A stretch of 64,000 nucleotides of DNA from Bacteroidota bacterium (GCA_016720655.1 JADKKE010000013.1:39414-103413); one strand, 5' to 3'. Positions 1-9,313 are shown, counted from the stretch's first letter. Program-made: numbers and translations. The notes: generated by a model from the sequence alone, not told the origin.

Positions 1-639
1 ACTTCTGTTCGTTCTTCATTCTCTAACCAGGGAGAAATTTGTTTGTGCGGCAGCCGGATTTTCGTTGAACGCTCCATTTATGAAAAATTCAAAGTGGCCT
101 TTGTTGAGGAAACGAAAAAACTAAAAGTGGGAGATCCTTTGCAGGAAGAAAGCTGGATTGGCGCCATTGCTTCCAAAGGACACAAAGAAAAAATCCTCTC
201 CTACATTCAGCTTGCGAAGGAAGAAGGTGGAAAAATTATTTGTGGAGGAAATGAAGTAAATCCGGGAGGTGCATGCAAAAATGGATATTTTATCGAGCCT
301 ACTGTGATTGAAGGCCTGGCATTTGATTGCAGAACCAACCAGGAAGAAATTTTTGGACCTGTAGTTACTCTCATGCCTTTTGACACAGAAGAGGAAGTTT
401 TAAAATACGCGAACAGTACAAATTACGGTCTGGCCGCAACCTTGTGGACACAGAACCTGAGTCGAACACACAGAATGAGTGCAAAAATTCAAAGTGGAAT
501 TATTTGGGTAAATTGTTGGCTGCTTAGAGATCTCCGTACGCCTTTCGGCGGCATGAAAGGTTCCGGAGTCGGACGTGAAGGTGGTTTCGAAGCATTGAAT
601 TTTTTCACCGAAGAAAGAAATGTTTGTATCCGTCTTTAA
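1..639 (+). CDS. Aldehyde dehydrogenase, ALDH8 / muconic-semialdehyde dehydrogenase-like (C-terminal part)
   Basis: The gene is cut by the window start. The frame is open from base 1, so about 212 codons, roughly the last 40% of an ALDH, are visible. The catalytic cysteine lies in NQGEICLCGSR, with Cys encoded at 40-42. This motif is typical of the ALDH8A1 / 2-aminomuconic or 2-hydroxymuconic semialdehyde dehydrogenase group. Further ALDH landmarks follow: EEIFGPVV and, near the end, FGGMKGSGVGREGG. Family members oxidise semialdehydes with NAD+ in tryptophan/kynurenine or aromatic meta-cleavage catabolism. The exact substrate cannot be read from the fragment. The cofactor-binding half and catalytic Glu lie upstream of the window. 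The internal TTG at 43 is not a start. Confidence 0.9.
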   Translation, partial: TSVRSSFSNQGEICLCGSRIFVERSIYEKFKVAFVEETKKLKVGDPLQEESWIGAIASKGHKEKILSYIQLAKEEGGKIICGGNEVNPGGACKNGYFIEPTVIEGLAFDCRTNQEEIFGPVVTLMPFDTEEEVLKYANSTNYGLAATLWTQNLSRTHRMSAKIQSGIIWVNCWLLRDLRTPFGGMKGSGVGREGGFEALNFFTEERNVCIRL

Positions 640-722
640 CCCCTCCGTAACAAAGTCAATATCCTACCTAATACCTAATACCTTATACCGCTTCCTACCA
701 CCTTACTCAAAAACCAACAACC

Positions 723-1493
723 ATGAAACGACCTCTCCTTTTAACCGCATTACTCTTTTTCATCTTCTCACAATTCAGCCAGGCAGCTGGTTCCTACATT
801 GAATATGCGATCACAAGTGAAAAAAAGCCTTCACCGGGAAATATGAAAATGTATTATCAGGATGGAAATTCACGATCAGAAATAACAATGGCGATGCCTG
901 CTGCTGCCGGTGGAGTAGAAATGAGTTTCGTAATGATTTCTCTGAAAGAAGCCCCGTTGAAATCCTATCTGTTGAATACAAAAAGTAAAACATATACTGA
1001 ATCTGAAATAAAAGAAAGTAAAACAGAAGAAGCAGAAGCGATTCAATATGAAATCACAGTTGTTGGCAAAGAAAAAGTGAATGGTTACAATTGCATTCAT
1101 AGTATTGTAAAGAGAAAAAATACAACTTCCCAACAGGAAATGTGGACGACAACGGAAATTAAAGATTTTGAAAAATACAAGAAGATCAATAATCAATACA
1201 CCAACAAAGGAATGTACAAAGCTTTGCGTGATAAAGGTGCTGAAGGATTTCCTGTGAGAATGAAAACAATGGAACGCAGCACCAACATGATCATTGATCT
1301 GATTAAAGCCGAGAGCAGAGAAAATCCTGCGTCTTTATTCAGTTTGGATGGATACACCAAATCTACTGCTCCTGCAGGAGGAATGATGAGCCCGGAACAA
1401 ATGAAGGAGATGAGAGAGAAAATTCAAAACATGACTCCGGAAGAAAGACAAAAATATATGGACGAGATGAAAAAACAATCCCAGCCACATTGA
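723..1493 (+). CDS. Exported DUF4412-like protein
   Basis: This is a 256-residue protein with a clear Sec signal peptide (residues 1 to about 21, ending SQFSQAAG). The body resembles DUF4412 proteins, which have a beta-rich periplasmic domain with a KMYYQDGNSRSE-type strand. Assignment is from memory of the family. The last 40 residues are highly charged and Met/Glu/Lys-rich (QMKEMREKIQNMTPEERQKY) and likely form a helix. Function is unknown. It follows the dehydrogenase after 83 bp and ends at a strong hairpin terminator. No lipobox or membrane anchor is seen beyond the signal peptide. Confidence 0.75.
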   Translation: MKRPLLLTALLFFIFSQFSQAAGSYIEYAITSEKKPSPGNMKMYYQDGNSRSEITMAMPAAAGGVEMSFVMISLKEAPLKSYLLNTKSKTYTESEIKESKTEEAEAIQYEITVVGKEKVNGYNCIHSIVKRKNTTSQQEMWTTTEIKDFEKYKKINNQYTNKGMYKALRDKGAEGFPVRMKTMERSTNMIIDLIKAESRENPASLFSLDGYTKSTAPAGGMMSPEQMKEMREKIQNMTPEERQKYMDEMKKQSQPH

Positions 1494-1506
1494 AAATATC
1501 ATTCAA

Positions 1507-1545
1507 ACAAAAGGGGCTCTGAATTCAGTGCCCCTTTTGTTTTTC
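1507..1545 (+). terminator. Rho-independent terminator after the DUF4412 gene
   Basis: An 11-bp perfect stem (1507-1517 with 1530-1540, ACAAAAGGGGC/GCCCCTTTTGT) with a 12-base loop runs into a T tract. It lies between two convergent genes and the A/T-flanked stem could serve both strands. Confidence 0.85.
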
Positions 1546-1553
1546 CCGTTGCC

Positions 1554-3350
1554 CTAAACATTTTTCTTCTGCGTCTCAATCCATCGGTTAATTTTTTGTT
1601 CGAGCACAGACAAAGGCAATCCGCCACTATCGAGTACCGCATCGTGGAAGCTGGCCAGATTAAATCTTTCTCCCAACTCCTGTTCCGCTTTGTGACGAAG
1701 TTCCCGGATCTTTAATTGTCCTACTTTATAACACAGTGCCTGCCCCGGATAAGCCATGTAACGTTCAACTTCACTGGTAATTGCTTCCTTGCTTTCGCCT
1801 TCATTCTCCAGTGAAAACTCAATCGCCTGTTCGCGTGTCCAGCCTTTCAGGTGCATGCCTACGTCCACTACGAGACGAAGCGCACGATGCATTTCTTCAC
1901 TTAGAGAAGCAAAATACTGGTAGGGATCCTTGTACAATCCGAGTTCCTTTCCCAATGATTCTGTATACAATGCCCAGCCTTCTACATATGCACCATAGGT
2001 AAGAAAGCGACGAAACACAGGTAAAGAATCATTCTCCTGAGCCAGAGAAATCTGGTAATGATGTCCGGGAATTGCTTCATGCAAAAATAAATCTTCCATC
2101 CCGAAAGAGTTAAACTTTTTTGGATCCGGAATCGGTGTATAGAAAATTCCGGGCCTGGATCCATCCGGTGTACCCTGGCTGTATTCCGCACTGGCACTGG
2201 CTTCTCTGAATTTTTCCGTCTCCCTGATTTCAAATTTTGTCTTCGGGACTTTATTAAATAGTTTGCTCAGTTGTGGTTTCATTTGTTCGTGGATGTTGTG
2301 GAAAGAATCCAACACCTCCGCAGCAGTAGTGAAAGGAAAAAATTTACGATCTGCATTCAGATAGGCAAAAAAGGAACGAAGATCTCCTTTGTAGCCGGTT
2401 TCAATCATCACCTTTTCCATTTCTCCACGCAGGCGTTTCACTTCCGACTGACCCAAATTAAAAATCGAATCCGGTGTAAGTTCAGTAGTTGTCCAGAGAT
2501 GTGCCAGGTAGCTGTACATTTCCTTTCCGCCCGGTAAATTTCCGATACCTGCTTTTTCCTGGCAATGAGGAATGTATTCAACTTTAATAAAATCATACAA
2601 CTTCTGGTAGGAAGGAATTATTTGCGTTAGAATTGCTGTTTGATACAAGGAATCCAAACGGGCTTTATCCGTTGCCGAAAAATCTGCGGGCATATTTGTT
2701 ATCGGCATGTAAAAAATACTCTTCTTCACATCTTTCTCCAACATGTCCTTCAACTGCGGAAGCACGCGTTCCATCAAGGTTTTATTCTGTACTATCCCCT
2801 CCTGAATTCCCTGCTTCATATTTTGAATTGCAGTATCACACCACACGTTGAATCCATTCACTCTACCGAGCCAGTTTTCGTAATCAGATGGTGTAAGAAA
2901 AGGTTGTGCGCCCTGACCGGTTCCCAGCTGACCGAAGACCAATGTCAAGGAAGTAAACTGATTGATAGGCATCAGGTAATCCTTAAATTCAAGTCCTTTC
3001 AAACTGGTTTCCATTTCGTATTGCAAAATTTCAAAACTATATCGATCCGATTCATTCAGATTATCCGGATTGAATTTCGCAAGACTGTCGAGATAGGATT
3101 TGAAAAATATCCGGAGAGATTCCCGATATGCCTGGCTGATGTCGTTCGGCAAGACATTATTGTATCGATTGTCTCCCTGGAAAGTCGCTTCGAGCGGACT
3201 GATTTTCATCCGGGCTTCCTGATAATTTTGAAAAAGTGTTTTGATGGCTGCACTTTGATCCATCTGTTCGGTATTTGATTTTTGAGATTGATTGCAAGAA
3301 GTCAAAACGACCAGCAAGAGGCTGAGTGTGCGGAATGCTATTTTCATCAT
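1554..3350 (-). CDS. DUF885 family lipoprotein (metallopeptidase-like)
   Basis: The start chosen is the ATG at 3350 (MMKIAFRT), because it gives a proper lipoprotein signal: a hydrophobic stretch followed by LTSC at about residues 16-19. The longer open frame upstream has no signal. The protein is about 598 residues, usual for DUF885. The family hallmark HEAIPGHH sits at about residues 424-431 and supplies the HExxH-like metal-site histidines, with a conserved glycine/tyrosine-rich region after it (YVEGWALYTE). DUF885 members are thought to be zinc-dependent peptidases, but substrates are largely unknown. It is probably anchored on the periplasmic side of a membrane. Confidence 0.85.
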   Translation of the reverse strand: MMKIAFRTLSLLLVVLTSCNQSQKSNTEQMDQSAAIKTLFQNYQEARMKISPLEATFQGDNRYNNVLPNDISQAYRESLRIFFKSYLDSLAKFNPDNLNESDRYSFEILQYEMETSLKGLEFKDYLMPINQFTSLTLVFGQLGTGQGAQPFLTPSDYENWLGRVNGFNVWCDTAIQNMKQGIQEGIVQNKTLMERVLPQLKDMLEKDVKKSIFYMPITNMPADFSATDKARLDSLYQTAILTQIIPSYQKLYDFIKVEYIPHCQEKAGIGNLPGGKEMYSYLAHLWTTTELTPDSIFNLGQSEVKRLRGEMEKVMIETGYKGDLRSFFAYLNADRKFFPFTTAAEVLDSFHNIHEQMKPQLSKLFNKVPKTKFEIRETEKFREASASAEYSQGTPDGSRPGIFYTPIPDPKKFNSFGMEDLFLHEAIPGHHYQISLAQENDSLPVFRRFLTYGAYVEGWALYTESLGKELGLYKDPYQYFASLSEEMHRALRLVVDVGMHLKGWTREQAIEFSLENEGESKEAITSEVERYMAYPGQALCYKVGQLKIRELRHKAEQELGERFNLASFHDAVLDSGGLPLSVLEQKINRWIETQKKNV

Positions 3351-3467
3351 GGTGTAGTTTGTCGCAGGAAAAGTACAAAGATTTGCTTCACAATTTCTTC
3401 TTCGCACAGGAGAATGACGATTATTAGTACCCAAAACTTAAGAAATAACTATCCTTAAGTTTAAATG

Positions 3468-4343
3468 TTATGGAGTGTTAATTTTTTCTAATTGAAAATC
3501 ATCACGAACAATTAAATCGGCTTGCAATGGATCCTGGTTGAGTAATATACACAGATGTCTGTATAACTGAGGAAGGTTTTGTTTAAAGGCATCACCTGCT
3601 TCGAAAAAATGTTCAATGCAAACTGCAAAAAACTCCTGCTCATTTGTCGCGGCATAGGATCTTAAAAAAGAAGGATGGTCTTCTTCCTGCATTTTCGAAA
3701 ATTCTTCATTGGCATACTCTTGCCATGTATTAAAATACGTGGAAAAAAAATCATCAGAATTGGTTCCGAGTCTCTTTTCAAGTTCCAGAGCATGTGCCAT
3801 TTCGTGTAAACCTACATTGTACGTATCGTCGCGATGGGCATATCCTTTTTTAAAATCTTCCCAGGAGATGACAATAAGGCCTTTTGTGTTCGCTTCACCA
3901 ATATGGAATTGTCCGGTTATTCTGCTCAAAAACTTTTCAGGATACACAATGATTTTTTCAAAATGATCCAAGGTGTATTTTTTCAAACCAATTGTCAGCT
4001 GGATAGCAGAGGCCGCAATCATCACTTTCATTTCTTCAGTGACCACAAGTTCTTCGCGGCCGATAAATTCTTTCGATCGAACAAATCCTCTCACACGAAT
4101 AAGAAATTTTAGTTTTAAATGCTCGGGTAAGCGATCGTAATAGTTAAACCTTCCGACAAACCAGTTTGCGTATGCGCGTTTTAAATTGCCATTGAATTTC
4201 CACCCCATTCGCAGGAAGTACGAATCTGTGAGTTCCCTGAATTCATGAAATACCAGACCGAGAATAAAAAAAACAATGTAGCCAAGGAAACAGAGTACAA
4301 AACCAATACCAATAAAAAAGAATATTCCCTGGATCATTGGCAA
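3468..4343 (-). CDS. MtfA-like zinc peptidase (M90 family) with N-terminal membrane helix
   Basis: The protein has 291 residues. One or two hydrophobic segments lie at residues 8-32, followed by a soluble domain with HEMAHALE at 180-187, the HExxH zinc site. A downstream Glu-rich NEQEFFAVCIEHFFE segment (about 234-248) supplies the third ligand. This arrangement matches MtfA/M90, whose E. coli member binds the repressor Mlc and has aminopeptidase activity. The membrane anchor is seen in many Bacteroidota versions. It lies downstream of the small P-loop kinase on the same strand (41 bp gap). Its own regulatory role is inference only. Confidence 0.8.
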   Translation of the reverse strand: MPMIQGIFFFIGIGFVLCFLGYIVFFILGLVFHEFRELTDSYFLRMGWKFNGNLKRAYANWFVGRFNYYDRLPEHLKLKFLIRVRGFVRSKEFIGREELVVTEEMKVMIAASAIQLTIGLKKYTLDHFEKIIVYPEKFLSRITGQFHIGEANTKGLIVISWEDFKKGYAHRDDTYNVGLHEMAHALELEKRLGTNSDDFFSTYFNTWQEYANEEFSKMQEEDHPSFLRSYAATNEQEFFAVCIEHFFEAGDAFKQNLPQLYRHLCILLNQDPLQADLIVRDDFQLEKINTP

Positions 4344-4384
4344 ACAAGGAAATCAATTTTTAATCGATTCGCAAAAATTTCAAT

Positions 4385-4795
4385 TCAAAACAGCTTCACT
4401 TTGTACTTCTCTCCCATTTTTCGAATTTGCTCATCCGGGATCGCATGAATATTATCACCGTTATGGTACTTTTCAACTGTTGTAACGAAAATCTGATAAT
4501 TGAACTCAGCAGCCATCCTTACATAAGGTTCGATTTCCCATTCCAGAGTAAAAGTGTTGTCGACAAGAATCAAGTCGGTGCCTTTTTTCATTTCAGCTTT
4601 GGTATTCTCCTGGCATTGCTTGTATGCAACGTGGTTTTTATCAAATTCAAACTTGTATTCTCCTGTTGCTGCATTTGTAAAAAAATCATCAACGGAAAAC
4701 ACAGGATACTTCCCATCCCTGCTTAAGATTTTTGCCAAAGTTGATTTCCCGCTGCCTGGAAGTCCGCGCAGAAGAAGAAGTGTCGGAGAATTCAT
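4385..4795 (-). CDS. Small P-loop ATPase/kinase
   Basis: This 136-residue soluble protein opens with a Walker A loop (GLPGSGKST at about residues 10-18) and has the FSVDDFF segment expected for a nucleotide or polynucleotide kinase-like P-loop fold (AAA_33 type). A VDNT motif at about 90-93 fits the second acidic/strand position. It resembles the N4BP2/CNPase-type kinase module in short bacterial proteins. No partner or nucleic-acid-binding domain is present, so the substrate is unknown. It is the first gene of a minus-strand run with the MtfA-like peptidase. Confidence 0.7.
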   Translation of the reverse strand: MNSPTLLLLRGLPGSGKSTLAKILSRDGKYPVFSVDDFFTNAATGEYKFEFDKNHVAYKQCQENTKAEMKKGTDLILVDNTFTLEWEIEPYVRMAAEFNYQIFVTTVEKYHNGDNIHAIPDEQIRKMGEKYKVKLF

Positions 4796-5354
4796 GAATT
4801 TTTATTCAATTATAGATAAAATGGTCGAATGCACGCGGTTGAACAGGTGGTAAATATATTCAATCCTTTCCTGGAAATGCGATGTGTCCTTGCTACAATC
4901 CAGATTGGTTCGGTGATTTTGAAACAGAAATACCGGCTCAATAATATGTGAATGATGTAACATTTTCCATAAGTTATATAACATTTATATTTTGCCGGAT
5001 GAAGACCTTTGTAGGACAATTCGATGCATGTATCCTCGTTCTAACCGGATGTTAATCGTTTCGGCGGATTTTAAAATCTACCGACGAATTCAATTGTTCT
5101 TTTGGATAATTGTTCAAGACCGGCAATTTGCACTGAATGAAGCCCCCCCGGTAGAATTAAAGTGTTCAAAAATCCGATGATTTTATCTCGTGAAGAGGGA
5201 AAATTAAGGATGAAGAATACATGATGATAGCCTTATTAAACTGTTCAAAAAATTTAAATAAACAGATTTCAAATTGAGGATTTTATCAAACAATAAAATT
5301 CATATTCACTCTAATTTATCCAAGTACTTTCCAACCCTAAAGCATTAAAACTGT
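4796..5354. other. Non-coding gap between divergent genes
   Basis: These 559 bp lie between the divergent P-loop kinase and sugar dehydrogenase genes, so promoters for both should be here. The last 150 bp are markedly AT-rich. I see only short open frames without recognisable protein character. No hairpin or tRNA is evident. Confidence 0.5.
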
Positions 5355-7757
5355 ATGCAGATCAAATCTTTACTTATTATTTCGACATTCCTGATGTCAC
5401 TCTTTACCAGTACGCTTAGCAATGCCCAGGTAATTTTGCCATCCGGATTTAATGAGGTCCTGGTGGCTCCCGGAATCACCGGTCCCACGACTATGTCAAT
5501 GGCACCGGACGGTCGCTTCTTTATTGCCCAACAAAATGGTTTACTGCGTGTTGTTAAAAACGACACTTTGCTTGCTCAACCTTTCATCGCGTTGAACGTG
5601 AACATCGATGGAGAACGTGGTTTGTTGGGAGTTGTGTGTGATCCAAATTTTGCTGTCAATCAATATATCTATTTATGCTACTCTGTTCCGAATGGAGCAT
5701 TCAATCGCGTAAGCCGGTTTACCGCAAGTGGTGATACTGTAGTACCCGGTAGCGAAGTTGTAGTTATCGATCTCGATACGCTCATCGCCAATTATCACGG
5801 TGGCGGTCACCTTGATTTTGGTCCGGATGGCAAACTGTATATCGCTGCAGGAGAAAACGGACGACCTTTGTTGTCACAAAATCTCGATAGTTACCTGGGA
5901 AAAATTTTGCGTATTAATTCGGATGGAACTGTACCGACCGACAATCCATTTCCGGGACCAGCAAAAAGACAACGTGTATGGGCCTATGGTTTGCGCAATC
6001 CATTCACTTTTTCCTTTCAACCGAATACAGGGAGAATGTTTCTCAATGATGTGGGAGAAATAACCTGGGAAGAAATCAATGATGCAACTGTTGGCGGTCA
6101 TAATTTCGGATGGCCGGCTGCAGAAGGATTCAGTACAGACACTGCATTTGAAAATCCATATTTCGATTACATACACGGCACATTGGCCGGGCAAGGTTGC
6201 GCTATTACCGGCGGTGCTTTTTTTAACCCTTCTACTACCGATTATCCTGTAGCCTACCAGGACAAATATTATTACATTGATTATTGCGGAAACTGGATCG
6301 ACATGATTACTCTCAACGGTTCACCTGTTCGTTCCAATTTTGCATCGAACATCGCGAATTATGCTGTGGGCTTACTTGCGGGGATCGATGGGAACTTGTA
6401 TTACTTATCCCGCAACAACGAAGCGCTTTACAAAATTGCATATTCGAATGTTTCTACACCGATTGTAGTGAATCAGCCGCTTAGCCAGACAATTTCAGTT
6501 GGCTTTCCGGTTACATTTACTGTCACTGCAAGTGGAGCAAGTCCATTGTCTTATCAATGGAGAAAAGGCACTGTCGATATTCTTGGCGAAACCGCGACAA
6601 GTTTTACTATTCCGTCTGTTGCATTCAGTGATTCCGGAAATTATAATGTTGTTGTTACAAATTCATTTGGTGACACAACCAGTCTGGATGCACACCTCAC
6701 TGTTATTGCAGATCAACCTCCGCAAGGTGTAATCAATTTACCTGCACCGAATTCATTCTACCGTGCCGGTGATGTGATTAGTTTTGATGGAACAGCCAGT
6801 GATCCTGAGGATGGCGTTTTGCCTGATAGCATGTTTAACTGGGTAGTCGAATTTCACCACGATACACATGTGCACCCAGGTCCTCTTGCAGGCAGTGGAA
6901 TCCATTCCGGAACGTTCACAATTCCGAATACCGGGGAAACCTCCACAATAGTTTATTACAGATTGTATTTAATCGTTCACGATTCCAATGGCTTAATCGA
7001 TTCAACACATGTCGATTTATTTCCACGCCTTTCTACTTTCACATTGAATACTCAACCGCAAGGCTTATCCATCGATCTTGACGGACAGCCACACCTGACT
7101 CCGTACATTGTTTCAAGTATCGAAGGAATGTACAGAACCATCAATGCTCCTTACACTCAGAATCTCGGTCAGACTCCTGTCTATTTTACCAATTGGAATA
7201 ATGGAGGTACTCAATCACAGACCTTCACAACACCCTTGAATGATACTGCCTGGACTGCGATTTATGATTCACTTCAACTCGCGTACAACTTAGGACCCGA
7301 TACTCTAATCTGTACAACCGATACATTCGTATTGGATGCCGGTTCGAATTATACAACCTTCGCCTGGACTGACGGTTCCGTAAATGAATTGTTGAGTCTC
7401 CATTCTTCAGTGGCAGACACTATCGCTATCGGCGTAACCGTTACGGATGCAAATGGTCTTACAGGTAACGACTCGATCAATGTGATTTTTGATATTTGTT
7501 CCGGTGTAGGAACAAATCAAATTGAAGGCATCAGCATTTATCCTGTCCCATCCACCGGAGATGTGACTATTTCTTCTTTGAAAGAAAATTATTTACTCAG
7601 AGTTGTTGATATGACAGGTAAAATCATCATTCAAGATGAACTTGTATCTGCAAATCATACAAGAAAATTGCATTTACAGGTAGGAATATATTCGATCATT
7701 CTGACAACACCGGATCATCGGTTGTTGTACAGAAAAAATGTTGCGGTGCTGGATTAA
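5355..7757 (+). CDS. Secreted PQQ-type sugar dehydrogenase (GSDH propeller) with Ig-like domain and T9SS sorting domain
   Basis: The protein has 800 residues. A signal peptide (1-25, ending SNAQ) is followed by a six-bladed glucose/sorbosone dehydrogenase-type propeller (about 28-350). It carries HGGGHLDFGPDGKLY near 147 and the active-site-proximal WAYGLRNPF and GHNFGWP motifs. An Ig-like domain follows (about 370-455, with SYQWRKG), then a beta-rich region common to this protein class, and a T9SS type-A C-terminal domain starting near ISIYPVPS (about 725-800). Family members oxidise sugars or sugar-like alcohols using PQQ, but many Bacteroidota versions are uncharacterised. It is expected on the cell surface or in the medium. 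A terminator follows it. Confidence 0.88.
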   Translation: MQIKSLLIISTFLMSLFTSTLSNAQVILPSGFNEVLVAPGITGPTTMSMAPDGRFFIAQQNGLLRVVKNDTLLAQPFIALNVNIDGERGLLGVVCDPNFAVNQYIYLCYSVPNGAFNRVSRFTASGDTVVPGSEVVVIDLDTLIANYHGGGHLDFGPDGKLYIAAGENGRPLLSQNLDSYLGKILRINSDGTVPTDNPFPGPAKRQRVWAYGLRNPFTFSFQPNTGRMFLNDVGEITWEEINDATVGGHNFGWPAAEGFSTDTAFENPYFDYIHGTLAGQGCAITGGAFFNPSTTDYPVAYQDKYYYIDYCGNWIDMITLNGSPVRSNFASNIANYAVGLLAGIDGNLYYLSRNNEALYKIAYSNVSTPIVVNQPLSQTISVGFPVTFTVTASGASPLSYQWRKGTVDILGETATSFTIPSVAFSDSGNYNVVVTNSFGDTTSLDAHLTVIADQPPQGVINLPAPNSFYRAGDVISFDGTASDPEDGVLPDSMFNWVVEFHHDTHVHPGPLAGSGIHSGTFTIPNTGETSTIVYYRLYLIVHDSNGLIDSTHVDLFPRLSTFTLNTQPQGLSIDLDGQPHLTPYIVSSIEGMYRTINAPYTQNLGQTPVYFTNWNNGGTQSQTFTTPLNDTAWTAIYDSLQLAYNLGPDTLICTTDTFVLDAGSNYTTFAWTDGSVNELLSLHSSVADTIAIGVTVTDANGLTGNDSINVIFDICSGVGTNQIEGISIYPVPSTGDVTISSLKENYLLRVVDMTGKIIIQDELVSANHTRKLHLQVGIYSIILTTPDHRLLYRKNVAVLD

Positions 7758-7788
7758 TTTTATCCGCATTCTCATTTCGTAAAAGTTC

Positions 7789-7821
7789 AAAGGGTTGTTT
7801 TCAAAAAACGACCCTTTTTTC
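7789..7821 (+). terminator. Terminator after the sugar dehydrogenase gene
   Basis: A 13-bp stem with one G:T pair (7789-7801 with 7805-7817) has a 3-base loop and runs into TTTTTT. Confidence 0.88.
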
Positions 7822-7992
7822 ATTCTTTAAAAAAGATCGGTGGAGCAAATATCAATTGTAAAATATTTTCTGTCTGAACCCGAAAAGATTTGCCTTTAAA
7901 ATAGTGTGAGGCACAGCAGGGTTCTGCGATTGCGCATCACCTCTTCGCCATGCAATTTATTATGCTTATTTTTGCCACCTATTTTAACGATT

Positions 7993-8574
7993 ATGGATTT
8001 CGAACAAGAATTGAAGGAAAGAAGTGGAAATGCCTGCGAACTTTGTGGAACAGCAGAAAATCTTTCTGTTTATACTGTACCACCGAACACCAATATTCAG
8101 ACAAGCACTAGTTTATATGTTTGTGAAAAATGTTTGAAACAATTGGAGAAAAAAGAAGAGCTCGACACAGCACATTGGGCTTGCTTGCGGGACAGTATGT
8201 GGAGTGAAGTTCCTGCTGTTCAGGTGGTGGCATGGCGTTTGTTGAATCGATTGAAGCACGAAACCTGGGCAGCCGATGCACTGGATATGCTATATCTCGA
8301 TGATGATAAACTGGAATGGGCCAGAGCCACCGGTGAACATTTAGAATCAGAAGCTGATGAGATGCATCGTGATAGTAATGGAGCTTTACTGCAAACCGGC
8401 GATTCAGTTGTACTCATCAAATCACTTGATGTAAAAGGATCTCAGATCAATGCAAAAATTGGCACTGTCGTGAAGAACATTCGCGTGGTTCACGATAATA
8501 CCGAACAAATCGAAGGCAAGATTGAAGGGCAACAGATTGTTCTTCTTACGAAGTTTGTAAGAAAGTCATCCTGA
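7993..8574 (+). CDS. PhnA-domain zinc-ribbon protein (YjdM-like)
   Basis: The start at 7993 (MDFEQELKERSG) is preferred because the upstream extension has no protein character. The product has 193 residues. An N-terminal zinc ribbon has two Cys pairs (CELC near residues 15-18, CEKC near 44-47). A middle helical segment (about 55-120) separates it from a C-terminal PhnA/YjdM domain (about 125-190, with GDSVVLIKSLDVKG and the KGT-type barrel strands). YjdM/PhnA proteins are small zinc-ribbon proteins of unknown function. Despite the name, a role in phosphonate breakdown is not established. Longer versions like this one are common in Bacteroidota. Confidence 0.8.
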   Translation: MDFEQELKERSGNACELCGTAENLSVYTVPPNTNIQTSTSLYVCEKCLKQLEKKEELDTAHWACLRDSMWSEVPAVQVVAWRLLNRLKHETWAADALDMLYLDDDKLEWARATGEHLESEADEMHRDSNGALLQTGDSVVLIKSLDVKGSQINAKIGTVVKNIRVVHDNTEQIEGKIEGQQIVLLTKFVRKSS

Positions 8575-8983
8575 TACTTTCTAATACACTGCTACTTCTT
8601 CCCCTGGTATTTTCTTGATCCAATCCAGCTCGCTATAAATTATTCTGGATTCCCAAATCTCTTAGCAATCGATTGGTTTGCTCCACCGGTGATTTCTGGT
8701 TTGAGTAGCAATTTTAAAAATCCATGAAAAACTTTTATTTCTTAAAATGCTTTTGGAAGAGTGATGAAACGTTGAGGGATTTAAAGTGGATAAACATCGC
8801 ACAACGAAAGGACAACGGATTAATATCCGTCGCAGCGCATACTTAATAAATCAAATTGTGGTAGTAAATGTGGCTAAACTGGAAAGCAAATTCAGCAAGG
8901 ATGGTTGCATTGGTAAAAGTTTAAAGCAAAAATACACTTGCACTTACTCTTAAATTTGAAAAACTAAGTATGAGTTATAAAAA
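8575..8983. other. Non-coding gap
   Basis: This is the stretch between the PhnA-domain gene and the tRNA-associated repeats. On the minus strand, near 8590-8680, there is a short open stretch (IIYSELDWIKKIPGEE) interrupted by stops upstream. It may be a decayed gene end, but it is too short to assign. Nothing else is recognised. Confidence 0.4.
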
Positions 8984-9083
8984 CACAAAACGGCCGGGTT
9001 ATTCACGCGGCTGTTTAACTGAGTTTTTTTGAGTTAGTGGATGTGGATGTGGAAGTTTGAAAACATTTGAACTTGAAACTCTA
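8984..9083. repeat. Direct repeat, copy 1 of the tRNA downstream flank
   Basis: This copy carries an imperfect hairpin (AAACGGCCG with CGGCTGTTT, one G:T), then GAGTTTTTTTGAGTT, a GTGGATGTGGAAGTTTGAA stretch, and ends in ACTTGAAACTCTA. The same order of elements recurs at 9095-9213, directly next to tRNA-Asn. No tRNA follows this copy. Confidence 0.75.
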
Positions 9084-9089
9084 ATGGAG

Positions 9090-9129
9090 AACAAAAACAA
9101 AAACGGCCACCTTATCCAAGTGGCCGTTT
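9090..9129 (-). terminator. Terminator of the tRNA-Asn transcript
   Basis: A perfect 10-bp stem (9101-9110 AAACGGCCAC with 9120-9129) has a 9-base loop. Read on the minus strand, it is followed by TTGTTTTTGTT, about 90 bases downstream of the tRNA 3' end. Confidence 0.75.
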
Positions 9130-9213
9130 AATTGAGTTTTTGAGTTTGGTGTAAGTGGATGTGTAAGTGGAAGTTTGAAGAAACTTACATTTACTCTTGC
9201 ACTTGAAACTCTA
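9095..9213. repeat. Direct repeat, copy 2 of the tRNA downstream flank
   Basis: This is the second copy of the roughly 100-bp unit. It has the perfect hairpin at 9101-9129, then TTGAGTTTTTGAGTT, a purine-rich GTGG/AAGTTTGAAG segment, and ACTTGAAACTCTA. It abuts the 3' end of tRNA-Asn. Confidence 0.75.
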
Positions 9214-9215
9214 TG

Positions 9216-9289
9216 CTCTCCCTCCTGGGCTCGAACCAGGGACCCTCTGATTAACAGTCAGATGCTCTAACCAGCTGAGCTAAGGAAGA
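9216..9289 (-). tRNA. tRNA-Asn (anticodon GTT)
   Basis: The 74-nt cloverleaf on the minus strand has a 7-bp acceptor stem (TCTTCCT with AGGGAGA, one T:G), D arm GCTCAGCTGGTTAGAGC, anticodon stem CTGA/TCAG-type with loop CTGTTAA giving anticodon GTT, and T arm CCTGG-TTCGAGC-CCAGG. The discriminator base is G. CCA is not encoded. The gene lies between the direct-repeat flank (downstream) and decayed tRNA-like copies (upstream). Confidence 0.95.
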
Positions 9290-9313
9290 ATTCAATGTAG
9301 ATCTCTGTTGTCT

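Noticed and set aside
4802..5019. Two overlapping minus-strand ORFs of 60-69 codons in the gap before the sugar dehydrogenase
   Set aside because: They have no signal peptide, domain or composition typical of coding sequence and lie in a divergent promoter region.
8583..8690. Minus-strand open stretch IIYSELDWIKKIPGEE resembling a transposase or other gene end
   Set aside because: Only about 20 codons between stops, with no further IS features, inverted ends or flanking repeats. It is too weak to call.
8984..9213. Repeats around tRNA-Asn considered as an integrative-element attachment site (attL/attR)
   Set aside because: No integrase or mobility gene is present nearby and the direct repeats do not copy the tRNA 3' end. 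The duplicated flank explanation is simpler.
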